Assembly: GCF_030409315.1 (NCBI RefSeq)
Contig: NZ_JAUFPS010000041.1
Span: forward strand, 186,001-250,000
Source: Mucilaginibacter flavus
GTDB taxonomy: Bacteria; Bacteroidota; Bacteroidia; Sphingobacteriales; Sphingobacteriaceae
DNA: 64,000 bases
Direction: 5' to 3'
Shown: one piece after another, positions 9,061 to 17,137 of the stretch
How positions within the stretch are numbered: position 1 is the stretch's first letter
How the letters are laid out: each line of letters starts with the position of its first letter
Translations under genes and position numbers: made by a program
Notes under the pieces: model-generated
What the model was told of the DNA's origin: nothing
What the model saw: only the letters and a program-made list of their open reading frames with translations
Database searches by the model: none

Positions 9061-9681
9061 TTAATTGCATCGGTTTAAACCATCTGTACTGGAAGCATCT
9101 GAAGGTTTAATTACCAGGGCTTTTTCAAAAAAGGTTTTGGCATCGTTCTTTTTACCTGCCATCAAATTACTCCAGCCCAGCATGTGGTTACCATCGTAAT
9201 CAAAGGGATAAAGCGTAACTAAAACCTTAAAACACTTTATTGCGGCATCATATTGCTTACGGTTATAATAAATGATACCGGCCCAGTAGTTTGCCTGCGT
9301 ATTTTGAGGATCAATTTTTAAAATGGCCAGGTATTGCTCAATCACCCTATCCCAGCTTTGTAAAAAGGAAAGGGGTTTAACATAACCAAATTTGGCCTCT
9401 ATAGACATGGGCCTTAAAATGATGGCTTTTTGATAGTAAGACTGTGATGCGGTATAGTTTTTATTAAGGTAATGCAGCCACCCTAAGCGGATATTAATTT
9501 CGTAATTGGCATCACTTAAATAAGGGTATATATCATTGATTGCCGCAACGTAGTTTTTGTTTTGTTCGTCAGAGTAGCTGTTGCGAAAAGCTTTTTGCAG
9601 GGCAGCGCCGGTTTGCGCCCGCAAGCCAATTGCCAGAAAAAATAAAAATGCTGTTATGAACGTCTTTTTTAAAATTTCCAT
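9061..9681 (-). CDS. Exported TPR protein, last gene of the PqqD/ATP-grasp operon
   Basis: A 206-residue protein with signal peptide ending IGLRAQ and four or five tetratricopeptide repeats (for example IRLGWLHYLNKNYTASQSYY and YWAGIIYYNRKQYDAAIKCF). It contains no enzymatic motif and probably acts as a periplasmic scaffold. Its start lies inside the end of the preceding TPR/beta-barrel gene (13-base overlap), so translation is probably coupled and the two products may work together. It is the last gene of the run that begins with the PqqD-like gene; 132 bases separate it from the next minus-strand gene. Confidence 0.8.
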   Translation of the reverse strand: MEILKKTFITAFLFFLAIGLRAQTGAALQKAFRNSYSDEQNKNYVAAINDIYPYLSDANYEINIRLGWLHYLNKNYTASQSYYQKAIILRPMSIEAKFGYVKPLSFLQSWDRVIEQYLAILKIDPQNTQANYWAGIIYYNRKQYDAAIKCFKVLVTLYPFDYDGNHMLGWSNLMAGKKNDAKTFFEKALVIKPSDASSTDGLNRCN

Positions 9682-10856
9682 GTTATACTTAACGTAACAG
9701 AATTTTGATTATAGTTTACATCCCGATAAATGTCGGTTTTCTTTTCATAAAGATAATTCAATCTAACTAACGCGTGTTTGCTTACCTGGTAAAACAGGGT
9801 TTCGCCGCATTTGAATTTTGTTGGATCGATGGAGTTGTAAACATACAAACCGTCGCTATCAAGATAATCGTCTTCATTGCCAAATGTTGCCGCTGTTTCT
9901 ATCCATGTATTATTTAAAACTTTAAACCCTATTGCCTGGTTGTAAATAAAACTCTTAGCGCCGCTTAAATCCAATAATGAAGCCCGGCTTGTGGTGTAAA
10001 AATTAAGGTTACCCAATGGATAAAAATCCACTTTGGCATCATATTGTTTTAAAGTTTTACCAATTAAATTGCCCCAATTGATGTCTCCCTGCAAATTAAC
10101 ATATTGTGAGGCATAAGTAAGGCCGAACAACCCTAAATTACTATAGTCGGTTTTGCCCCTGAAAGTGGTGTAAATGTAATGATAGGAGCCTATGGCGCTA
10201 AGCTTATCGGTGATGGTAAATTGCAGCCGGGCAAAGTATTCTTTTTGTTTATCTGTTTTACCGAACAAAAATTTATCACCGTACCTATCCCTGTAAAATT
10301 CCCTGAATATTTTTTGGTTAAAGGAAATATACGATTGATCTAACTGAAAACGCCACCACAGCCTTGTGCTAATTCCGGCCCTTTCAAAAAAACCGTTATC
10401 ACGTTCGTTACTGTTAGGCAGCTTTATCCCGGTTTCAACATCCGCGGTTACTACCCCAAACGGCGAAAGTTTGATGGAGCGTAAAGTTTCCTTATCCAGG
10501 AAGCCGGCTTGGTAGGCAGCCCCCGCGTTATTATTTAAATAGTTGTTGCAATAGTATTGATAAAGCCTGGCTGTTGAATTAGAAGGTTCTTTACTCAAAA
10601 CAAAATCAAACTCGTTGATGGCTGCTTTATAATTGCCGGTAACCATGTAGGCGTAACCTATTTTAAAATGGAGGGCCTTGAAATCTGAAGTATCGGCCAT
10701 CGGTTTATTTCCCCAGGTAACCAGTTGTTTCCAATCGCCAGCGTTATAAAGCTCTTCGGCAATGCTATCGGTAAGCACACGTTTATTATCCTGTGCCCTG
10801 GCGCTCAGAAAAATAAATGGCAAAGCCAGAAATATGATTATTTTTCTATATTCCAT
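9669..10856 (-). CDS. TPR protein with C-terminal outer-membrane beta-barrel (YaiO-like)
   Basis: A 395-residue exported protein (signal peptide ending LSARAQ). Residues about 30-130 form TPR-type helices (LHFKIGYAYMVTGNYKAAINEF). From about 140 the sequence changes to alternating strands with aromatic ends and closes with SVTLSITWKF, a terminal Phe typical of outer-membrane barrels. The layout of TPR followed by a roughly 12-strand barrel resembles the YaiO family; I rate that match moderate. Its start overlaps the end of the urea-channel/M23 gene by 19 bases. In context it could be the outer-membrane exit or anchor for whatever the upstream cytoplasmic enzymes make. Confidence 0.7.
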   Translation of the reverse strand: MEYRKIIIFLALPFIFLSARAQDNKRVLTDSIAEELYNAGDWKQLVTWGNKPMADTSDFKALHFKIGYAYMVTGNYKAAINEFDFVLSKEPSNSTARLYQYYCNNYLNNNAGAAYQAGFLDKETLRSIKLSPFGVVTADVETGIKLPNSNERDNGFFERAGISTRLWWRFQLDQSYISFNQKIFREFYRDRYGDKFLFGKTDKQKEYFARLQFTITDKLSAIGSYHYIYTTFRGKTDYSNLGLFGLTYASQYVNLQGDINWGNLIGKTLKQYDAKVDFYPLGNLNFYTTSRASLLDLSGAKSFIYNQAIGFKVLNNTWIETAATFGNEDDYLDSDGLYVYNSIDPTKFKCGETLFYQVSKHALVRLNYLYEKKTDIYRDVNYNQNSVTLSITWKF

Positions 10857-12994
10857 TGTACTTCAGTGTGTTCTCCGTTTATATTGATAGTAAAGCTTTG
10901 CAAGTTGCCATAATCTATTGCAATCGAAGTTTCTGCCATTTGTGTTTTTTTGTCGCCTATAACAATAAATTGTTTTGCCGTTATGTTTAAGCTGTTCTTT
11001 TGAGTTGTTACGTTGCCTTGGTAACTGATATTAATAAACCGATAAAAAGGTGCTATTACGTCCTGTAACCAAAGTAATCCTTTATTATTGGTTAGCTGTA
11101 ACGGAAAATTATCGCTACCCCCCAGGTCTTCGGTATCATTAAATATTACTTTATAGGCGGCAATATAAAATTTATATAACAATGATTGCCTATCACCATA
11201 AAAACTGGTAAAATAAAATAAAGAGCCGTTATTGATAAAATACGCGGCCGAGCTGGTTTCTTTACAATAAATGTATGATTGTGCTAAAGCATCTTTAAAG
11301 ACCTCCCAGCATTCGGTTTTGCCGTTGTTATCTTTCAGTTTAACAATATAACCCGGTTGAAAATCGAAAGCTTTTTTTAATGGGAGATTTACTTCGGCAT
11401 TGGATATTAAAGATCCTTCGGAAGGTATTGCATATGCGTCAAGCTGGGTTTTGCCATTGTGTTTATTAAAGTAGCTGGCAAAGGGGTAACTCAATGTTTT
11501 TGATCCGATGTAAGGCGTAGCCTGCAATTGAAAATGCAAATGCGGCTCTGGCGAACGCCCGGAATTACCGCATAATCCCAACTGATGCCCGGCTTTTACT
11601 ACTTCTCCAATTTTAACTTTAATGGAGTTTTTTTTGAGATGTGATACCTTTGAGTATAAGCCATCGGCATGTTTTATTACAACGGTATTGCCCCAGTTTT
11701 CTTTAAGGTTTTGCTTGCCAATTGCATTATCCTCAATGTGGCTAACAACTACCTCAACTACGCCATCTGCACAGGCCAGCACAGGTTTATTAAAGCAATA
11801 AAAATGCTCTGGTAAAATGCCGGGATATTGATAGGTGTTTTGCTCATCATCTGTTATTACAAAATCAAGTGCCTGGGCCCAATCATCTTTATGGGTAATA
11901 CTCCCGTTGTAGCCTTGCGAAACGGTCCAGAAGCCCATAAAGGGCAAATGAAGTCGCACGTATTTTAAATCGTTCAGCCGTTGCTGGTGATTTAAAAACT
12001 GGTAAAGATTTCTTTCGGGCGAATAATGCTGAACCGGTACCAGCTGCAATCTGCCAGGTAATTTGCGCAGCAGCAGTAAATAAAGCAAGCCTATGTTAAC
12101 AACACAAAACGGTAATGAAAATATGGGGAGGGCATGCACACTCATGAAACTGGTGAAAGCATTAATCATGATAAAACCTAATGGAATGCTTAACACAGCC
12201 AATAAGTATGAGCGCAGGGAAGGAATAGTAAAAAAGCTCCCTATTGCCACGGAGGCCATCATTAAGTTTGCCCCTAAGTGATAGTAGCTAATTCCTTCGG
12301 GGTAGGTGTGGGTAATGCTGTTTAAAAAGCAGGATGCTGTAAAGCTTATAACCAACAGGCTAAAGGCAATGCGCGAATGGATGAACATGCCTACACTGAT
12401 TAATATGCCGGCAATAATGCTATGCAAAAAAAGCACCGCGCTTAGTGACCTGAAAAACAAACTGATTAATTGAGGCAGTGTTAATGCAAGTGACGCTTCA
12501 ACACCGGCAAGATTACCCGTTCCGGTATAAATTTCTGCTAACAGGTAGTTGCTTTTTTGTTGCAGGCCGGTATTAAAAATGCTGTTTGCCGCCAGCAGCA
12601 CCATCCAAAATATAAGGATAAATGGCAACGACAGCATAGGTAAGCCCGATTTTGCCAGCCGTTTTGAAATAATTACAGCGGCAAAGGTTACCATAACACA
12701 GGTAGTAAGCAGCCAAACAACAAACATGAGGTTTAAATGGTAAAATGCGCCAAAGGCAATCCCCAACAGCAAACTGTTAAAACTGTAAATACCCATTTGC
12801 AAGTCATCGCCATGAAACTTTAATGCCCGGCAAACTAACAGCGAAATTATTACGCAGGCCAGGCCTGCTACACCCGAAATTGGATTAAAAAACGAGACCA
12901 GCAGCAAAATGATCCCCAATACCCGGTTCTGCGAAAAAAACAGTACCGAATAGGAATTGATGATCGATTTTATAAATGCCAGGATATGCTTCAC
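10838..12994 (-). CDS. Urea-channel domain fused to M23 metallopeptidase
   Basis: A 718-residue fusion. Residues about 1-310 form a polytopic membrane domain with the two pseudo-symmetric urea-transporter signatures, GLPMLSLPF (about 117-125) and ALPIFSLPF (about 288-296). Residues about 345-500 are a periplasmic LytM/M23 peptidase with zinc ligands His368, Asp377 (HKDDWAQALDF) and His487 of HLHF (485-488), plus SHL near 451-453. About 220 further residues are beta-rich and unassigned. M23 enzymes usually cut peptidoglycan peptide bonds; urea channels pass small amides by diffusion. Fusions of this kind are annotated in Bacteroidota, but I know of no tested role. The start overlaps the decarboxylase stop by four bases (ATGA), so it belongs to the same operon. 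Confidence 0.85.
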   Translation of the reverse strand: MKHILAFIKSIINSYSVLFFSQNRVLGIILLLVSFFNPISGVAGLACVIISLLVCRALKFHGDDLQMGIYSFNSLLLGIAFGAFYHLNLMFVVWLLTTCVMVTFAAVIISKRLAKSGLPMLSLPFILIFWMVLLAANSIFNTGLQQKSNYLLAEIYTGTGNLAGVEASLALTLPQLISLFFRSLSAVLFLHSIIAGILISVGMFIHSRIAFSLLVISFTASCFLNSITHTYPEGISYYHLGANLMMASVAIGSFFTIPSLRSYLLAVLSIPLGFIMINAFTSFMSVHALPIFSLPFCVVNIGLLYLLLLRKLPGRLQLVPVQHYSPERNLYQFLNHQQRLNDLKYVRLHLPFMGFWTVSQGYNGSITHKDDWAQALDFVITDDEQNTYQYPGILPEHFYCFNKPVLACADGVVEVVVSHIEDNAIGKQNLKENWGNTVVIKHADGLYSKVSHLKKNSIKVKIGEVVKAGHQLGLCGNSGRSPEPHLHFQLQATPYIGSKTLSYPFASYFNKHNGKTQLDAYAIPSEGSLISNAEVNLPLKKAFDFQPGYIVKLKDNNGKTECWEVFKDALAQSYIYCKETSSAAYFINNGSLFYFTSFYGDRQSLLYKFYIAAYKVIFNDTEDLGGSDNFPLQLTNNKGLLWLQDVIAPFYRFINISYQGNVTTQKNSLNITAKQFIVIGDKKTQMAETSIAIDYGNLQSFTININGEHTEVQWNIEK

Positions 12995-14346
12995 TTCGTA
13001 TTTTTTAAATGAGTAGGTACAAGTTCCTGCTCCTCTATATAAGCCAAAGTTTCATTGCTGCGGATGAGGTGGGTGCGTTGTTGCTCGTCTATCAATACCA
13101 CCGCCGGCCGCAGTGTAATAAACTGCATCCATTGCGTCATGTTATAGGCACCAACTTTATGCACTACTACATGGTCGCCGGGGTTAAGCAGCGGCAGGTT
13201 AATACTTTCGCGTATTACATCGATATTCATGCAAAGCGGGCCGTATATCGCCATATTTTCGGTATGGGGCATAAAATCCTGTGCAGGGCTTACCTGGTGC
13301 TCATACCAAAATGAGGTAAACAGGATATTCACCCCAAAATCTACAATTAAAGCTTTTTTGCCCGCGCTTAAACGCTTGTTGGCTATCACGCTTCCTAAAA
13401 GATAACCGGCATCGTCAATTAAAACGCGCCCGCTTTCAAGGATCAGTGTAGGCAAATCCTCATTGGCAAACCCAAAATTGAGCAGGGTGGAAGTGATCAC
13501 CTCTGCAAAATCATCTACCGATGGTACAGTATCCTGACCCGGTAAATAGGCGCCTTTTAAAGTATTGGTTGATGGAAAGCCGCCGCCCATGTCAATATAG
13601 TCTATTTTATGGTTTAGCTGGGTTTGGCAGTTAAAGGCTAAAGCGCAAAGCTTATTTGCAGCGATGCCATAGGCATCTGTAGTGAGCATATATGTGCCTA
13701 TGTGACAATGTAGCCCCACCAATTGTAATTTTCCCGAATCAACAACCTTGCTTAAGGCCGTCCAGGCTTCGCCGTTCTCATAGTTAAAGCCAAAGCGGTC
13801 CCAAAGCGGATATACGCCGGTATCCATATTTACACGGATAGCAACGCGTGGTTTATTGGCTAACTCCTCACTTAGGGCCAGTAACTGGTTTAACTCTTCA
13901 AAATGATCTATGTGAATGAGCGAATCATTTTCAATGGCTGTTTTAAGTTCATCGTTTGATTTACCGGGGCCGTTAAAAATGATCTTATTACCCGGTATGC
14001 CATTACCAATCGCTTTTTGATATTCAAAACCCGATACTACCTCGGCCCAGCTACCTTCCTGGTGAAAAATCTGGCAAACGGCTTTTAAATAATTGGTTTT
14101 ATAACTCCAGGCAAACTGTACCTTAGGGTATCGTGTGCTAAAAGCCCGGTATGCTGAACGGTAATTTTTACGGATCTGCTTTTCTGACAATACAAACACC
14201 GGCGAACCATAATTTTCAATCAGCGTTCTAACCAAAACCCCATCAATGCTTTTAACAGGCTGTACGCCGCTACGGCCGCCAAACTTGTTCATTACACCGC
14301 CGTGCAGTTTTTTTATATATGGTTTTTCGTATGGGAGCTTTTCCAT
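12991..14346 (-). CDS. Fold-III PLP-dependent decarboxylase, LysA-like
   Basis: A 451-residue cytoplasmic homologue of diaminopimelate decarboxylase. Seen: PLP lysine Lys83 in AWSYKTNY, His213/His215 in LHCHIGT, the phosphate loop MGGGFP (253-258), ESGR (304-307) and Tyr401 in GAYN. The cysteine of the family's second active-site motif is kept (Cys372), but the usual CES-x-D reads CMNID here, so the glutamate that helps bind diaminopimelate is absent. I infer a decarboxylase, or a related PLP enzyme, with a different substrate. It lies 11 bases after the ATP-grasp gene and overlaps the urea-channel/M23 gene. It is unlikely to be the housekeeping lysine gene given this company. Confidence 0.82.
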   Translation of the reverse strand: MEKLPYEKPYIKKLHGGVMNKFGGRSGVQPVKSIDGVLVRTLIENYGSPVFVLSEKQIRKNYRSAYRAFSTRYPKVQFAWSYKTNYLKAVCQIFHQEGSWAEVVSGFEYQKAIGNGIPGNKIIFNGPGKSNDELKTAIENDSLIHIDHFEELNQLLALSEELANKPRVAIRVNMDTGVYPLWDRFGFNYENGEAWTALSKVVDSGKLQLVGLHCHIGTYMLTTDAYGIAANKLCALAFNCQTQLNHKIDYIDMGGGFPSTNTLKGAYLPGQDTVPSVDDFAEVITSTLLNFGFANEDLPTLILESGRVLIDDAGYLLGSVIANKRLSAGKKALIVDFGVNILFTSFWYEHQVSPAQDFMPHTENMAIYGPLCMNIDVIRESINLPLLNPGDHVVVHKVGAYNMTQWMQFITLRPAVVLIDEQQRTHLIRSNETLAYIEEQELVPTHLKNTK

Positions 14347-14357
14347 TATGCTTTAGG

Positions 14358-15410
14358 TTATAATTCGCCAAATACCGACATCTGCTGAAAATCGGTTATA
14401 TCGGCAATATGATCCCAGGAATATCTTACAAATAATTTGCCTGCCTGGTAATCTTCAAAAGGTTCCACCTCATCGTCCAAAGCCATTTTTACAAGAGCAG
14501 CCGGCTGGTTTTGCCCTGCCGCTGCCGTTAAATAAACCCAGGCCGGAAAACGGGGGTTAATCTCTAAAATATATAAATGGCCTTTATCATTACTCATTAT
14601 TTCCATTTCGTAGCCGCCTTTCCAATTGGTAGCGGCAGCAAACTGGTTGGCCAGGTCAATCAGTTTATCATCTTTGATGGTAACACCGGCCCAGGCTTTG
14701 CCTTTTTCGGTTATATATAGTTTGCGCATGGCTACAACGCTCGCGTTGCCACCTTTGCCATCGCCAAGGGCGGCAATATTAATTTCGGTTCCTTTAATGT
14801 ACTGTTGCGCTATTACCGGTACGCCCCACGTGACACTAAGCTGATGGAATGCCTTAATTGCCTGATCCATAGTATAAACAATATGGGCATCGTAAAACTT
14901 TCCTTTAACCATCAACGGAAAATTGAAATCGTCCGTGGCCTTTCTCAGGTCCTCTGCCTGGAATAGTTTATGATCGGCAGGTACATGGAAATTGTTTTTC
15001 TCGCCAAATTCCTTTAAATGAACCTTATCCCTAAAACTTAATTGCTGGTGGCTTGGCAAAAAGGTTGCGATACCCATTTGCTGTAACTGCGGCGCTATCT
15101 TGATAAAATTGAATAGTTCCGAATCGAAATTAGGAATCACCAGGTCAATGTTTTCCTGCTGATGGATATAAGTTAAGCGATCTAATAAAGCTGCTGTACC
15201 TTCAGTTGGGTAGGGTACCTGGTAAGTTTTATTTACCAGGTTGCGCAGGTAAATGCCTGGCTCTAATGATTCATAGGATAAGCCTATTATTCTTAAATCT
15301 TCGCCAAAACTTTCTTTTAAAGAACGGATCACAGCCATCCCCGGTCCGGGATTATCATTGGCATTAAGCCCGGTAACGGCAATACATAAATTAGCGTATT
15401 TGTTGGCCAT
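14358..15410 (-). CDS. ATP-grasp ligase, CarB/PylC-like
   Basis: A 350-residue ATP-grasp protein. Residues 1 to about 115 form a Rossmann-like pre-grasp domain (LCIAVTGLNANDNPGPGMAV at the N-terminus). The grasp fold follows, with the ATP lysine in LMVKGKFYD, the adenine-contact region QQYIKGTEIN, and the metal-binding EMEIM and ILEINPRFPAW (about 268-290). Members ligate a carboxylate to an amine or thiol through an acyl phosphate. The start codon overlaps the PqqD-like stop by one base (TAATG). In context it probably activates an amino acid or a carrier-bound peptide for the PLP enzyme or the PqqD partner. The substrate cannot be read from the sequence. Confidence 0.85.
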   Translation of the reverse strand: MANKYANLCIAVTGLNANDNPGPGMAVIRSLKESFGEDLRIIGLSYESLEPGIYLRNLVNKTYQVPYPTEGTAALLDRLTYIHQQENIDLVIPNFDSELFNFIKIAPQLQQMGIATFLPSHQQLSFRDKVHLKEFGEKNNFHVPADHKLFQAEDLRKATDDFNFPLMVKGKFYDAHIVYTMDQAIKAFHQLSVTWGVPVIAQQYIKGTEINIAALGDGKGGNASVVAMRKLYITEKGKAWAGVTIKDDKLIDLANQFAAATNWKGGYEMEIMSNDKGHLYILEINPRFPAWVYLTAAAGQNQPAALVKMALDDEVEPFEDYQAGKLFVRYSWDHIADITDFQQMSVFGEL

Positions 15411-15658
15411 TATCCTTCAAGTTCAAGCAGGTTTGCTTCTTTCAGTTGTATCATCCAGTCTTCCCAGTCGCGGTTTAGCTGGTCGGCCTTAACATCGTAA
15501 CGATCAAGAATTTCCTGTTTAATTTCCCGTTCGGTTTTTCCGCTTTTCATAGCCAGCAACAGGGCCGCTGCCATGGTATTACCAGAAAAGGAATCGCCGG
15601 TAGCGGGGTTAAAAATAAACCCGTTTTCGCTGGTGGCTATGTTACTCTTGATCTTCAT
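15410..15658 (-). CDS. PqqD-like peptide-binding protein
   Basis: An 82-residue protein with the PqqD/RRE-type pattern: an N-terminal beta hairpin (SENGFIFNPATGDSFSGN) followed by helices (MAAALLLAMKSGKTEREI, EILDRYDV, WEDWMIQLKEANLLEL). PqqD-like domains hold a precursor peptide for modifying enzymes in ribosomal peptide pathways; others are stand-alone with no known peptide. Its stop overlaps the ATP-grasp start, making it the first gene of a six-gene coupled run. I found no obvious precursor peptide gene in the 92 bases before it or in the gaps of the operon, so a peptide substrate, if any, lies elsewhere. Confidence 0.75.
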   Translation of the reverse strand: MKIKSNIATSENGFIFNPATGDSFSGNTMAAALLLAMKSGKTEREIKQEILDRYDVKADQLNRDWEDWMIQLKEANLLELEG

Positions 15659-15750
15659 TTAACTGTTTGCAGGTACCGTTAATAATAAAGGTTAAACTTA
15701 ATGGGTTTATGTGGGTTTTACAAAACTGAAGTTTTTTAATAAAACCCTGT

Positions 15751-16128
15751 TTATGATGCCATTAAATACTCCATACGCGATGCCAGTAATTCCATATCCA
15801 ATGGTTTTACAAAAAGGGCGTCGCATTTATATGATTCTTCCTGCGCTTTTTTTGTTTTGAAAGATGTTACCACGATAATTGGCACCTGGCGCAGCTGATC
15901 GTCATCCTTAAAACCCTGGCATACCAAAGCGCAATCAACATCAAGCAGCAGGTAATCTAAAATGATCAGGTCGGGGTTTATAACTTTAGCCTTATCGTAA
16001 ATAGCGTTAGGGTCATAAGTAAGATGAACATCAAAATTACCGTGATACATAATGTCGTCAATAACGGATAACATCCTACTGTTCTTATCCAAAATCAGGA
16101 TCTTTTTTTTGGTGCTAAGGGATTTCAT
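15751..16128 (-). CDS. Stand-alone response regulator receiver protein
   Basis: A 125-residue receiver domain with no output domain. Asp58 in LIILDYLL is the phospho-acceptor, with IVVTSF and the Lys-Pro of FVKPLDM completing the site; the second acidic residue of the N-terminal pair is partly replaced (LILDKNS). I start it at the ATG at 16128; a TTG 21 bases upstream would add seven residues but falls in an intergenic repeat. It lies 92 bases upstream of the PqqD-like gene in the same direction and could be part of that transcript. No histidine kinase is next to it except the LytS-type pair further upstream, which has its own regulator. Confidence 0.82.
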   Translation of the reverse strand: MKSLSTKKKILILDKNSRMLSVIDDIMYHGNFDVHLTYDPNAIYDKAKVINPDLIILDYLLLDVDCALVCQGFKDDDQLRQVPIIVVTSFKTKKAQEESYKCDALFVKPLDMELLASRMEYLMAS

Positions 16129-16154
16129 ATTTTGTTTAATTAGAGTCAAGAATT

Positions 16155-16235
16155 AAGAGTCAAGAATCAAGATAAAAGAAAAACTTCCTGGTGTGCATTT
16201 TTTACTTCATGCAAAAGTCTTGATTCTTGACTCTT
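16155..16235. repeat. Small inverted-repeat element (TCTTGATTCTTGACTC family)
   Basis: A perfect 18-base inverted repeat: arms 16155-16172 and 16218-16235 (right arm TCTTGATTCTTGACTCTT), separated by 45 bases. Extra partial copies of the same words flank both arms (AGAGTCAAG at 16142 and GGTTCTTGATTCTTT at 16236), so the element looks like tandem decayed copies. No coding potential. It lies between the response regulator and LytTR genes and could fold as a weak terminator for the latter. Confidence 0.7.
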
Positions 16236-16340
16236 GGTTCTTGATTCTTTCTCAATAATATAAAGGTGATCTATTTCCCGTACGCCTGAAACAATGTGTC
16301 GTTCAATACCTTAAATGTGCCGATGAACCCGGTTAATACA

Positions 16341-17036
16341 TTATTTTGCCCAGTCTTTTATAAAATCGGCATAATTGGTACCTACTGGCAGCTCAATGTT
16401 ACGCAGTTTAACCTTGCGGTTGTATATCGATCTGATTTGGGCCTTGGCAACCACAAAGCTTCTGTGAATGCGGATAAACTGGGCAGCCGGAATCTTTTCT
16501 ATCATGCTTTTTAATGACATCAGCGTGAGCACAGGTTTTTCTGCGCTTAACAGGTGTATCTTAATGTAATCCTGCATGCTTTCAATATATTCAATATCAC
16601 GGATGCCAATTTTGATAACCCTGTATTCTGAGTGTACGTAAATGTATTCGTCCTCACCGGTATGGTCGGTATTTTTAAACTGGTAGTGGTCAATGGCTTT
16701 ATGTATGGCCGCGCCAAAACGACTACTGTTGATGGGTTTTAAAAGGTAATCCAATGCTTCCAGCTCAAAGCCCTCAAAAGCAAACTTTTTATAAGCTGTG
16801 GTGAATATGATCATGGGCTTTTCATCAAGCGAGCGCACAAGATCTACACCACTGATATCGGGCATATTAATATCCAGGAAAAGCACATCTACCTTGTTAC
16901 GTTTTAAATACTCGGCACCAGATATAGCATCTTCAAAGGTGTTTACCATTTTTAGAGCGGGATAATCTGATACATATTTTTTGATGATCTCCAGCGCCAG
17001 CGGTTCATCATCAATGGCTACACATTTTAACTGCAT
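16341..17036 (-). CDS. LytTR-type response regulator
   Basis: A 231-residue regulator with an N-terminal receiver (Asp9/Asp10/Glu11, phospho-acceptor Asp55 in LFLDINMPD, Lys-Pro in LLKPI) and a C-terminal LytTR DNA-binding domain (about 135-230; IEYIESMQDYIKIH, RIHRSFVVAKAQI). The ATG at 17036 is used because it begins directly at the receiver; a more upstream in-frame ATG adds 14 residues that fit no domain. It follows the LytS-type kinase by about 100 bases and is its likely partner. Such pairs in Bacteroidota respond to unknown, probably extracellular, signals. Confidence 0.92.
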   Translation of the reverse strand: MQLKCVAIDDEPLALEIIKKYVSDYPALKMVNTFEDAISGAEYLKRNKVDVLFLDINMPDISGVDLVRSLDEKPMIIFTTAYKKFAFEGFELEALDYLLKPINSSRFGAAIHKAIDHYQFKNTDHTGEDEYIYVHSEYRVIKIGIRDIEYIESMQDYIKIHLLSAEKPVLTLMSLKSMIEKIPAAQFIRIHRSFVVAKAQIRSIYNRKVKLRNIELPVGTNYADFIKDWAK

Positions 17037-17137
17037 ATTGCTATTATTTAAGTAAATAAAAAGCTTAATAAAAAGCATTAACTATCAATACGGCAGGTTT
17101 TTATCCCGTCGTTATTATTAAAAAAACATGATTTAAT

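Noticed and set aside
16260..16340. Open stretch after the LytTR gene reading VLTGFIGTFKVLNDTLFQ
   Set aside because: No start codon in frame and only 22 codons long.
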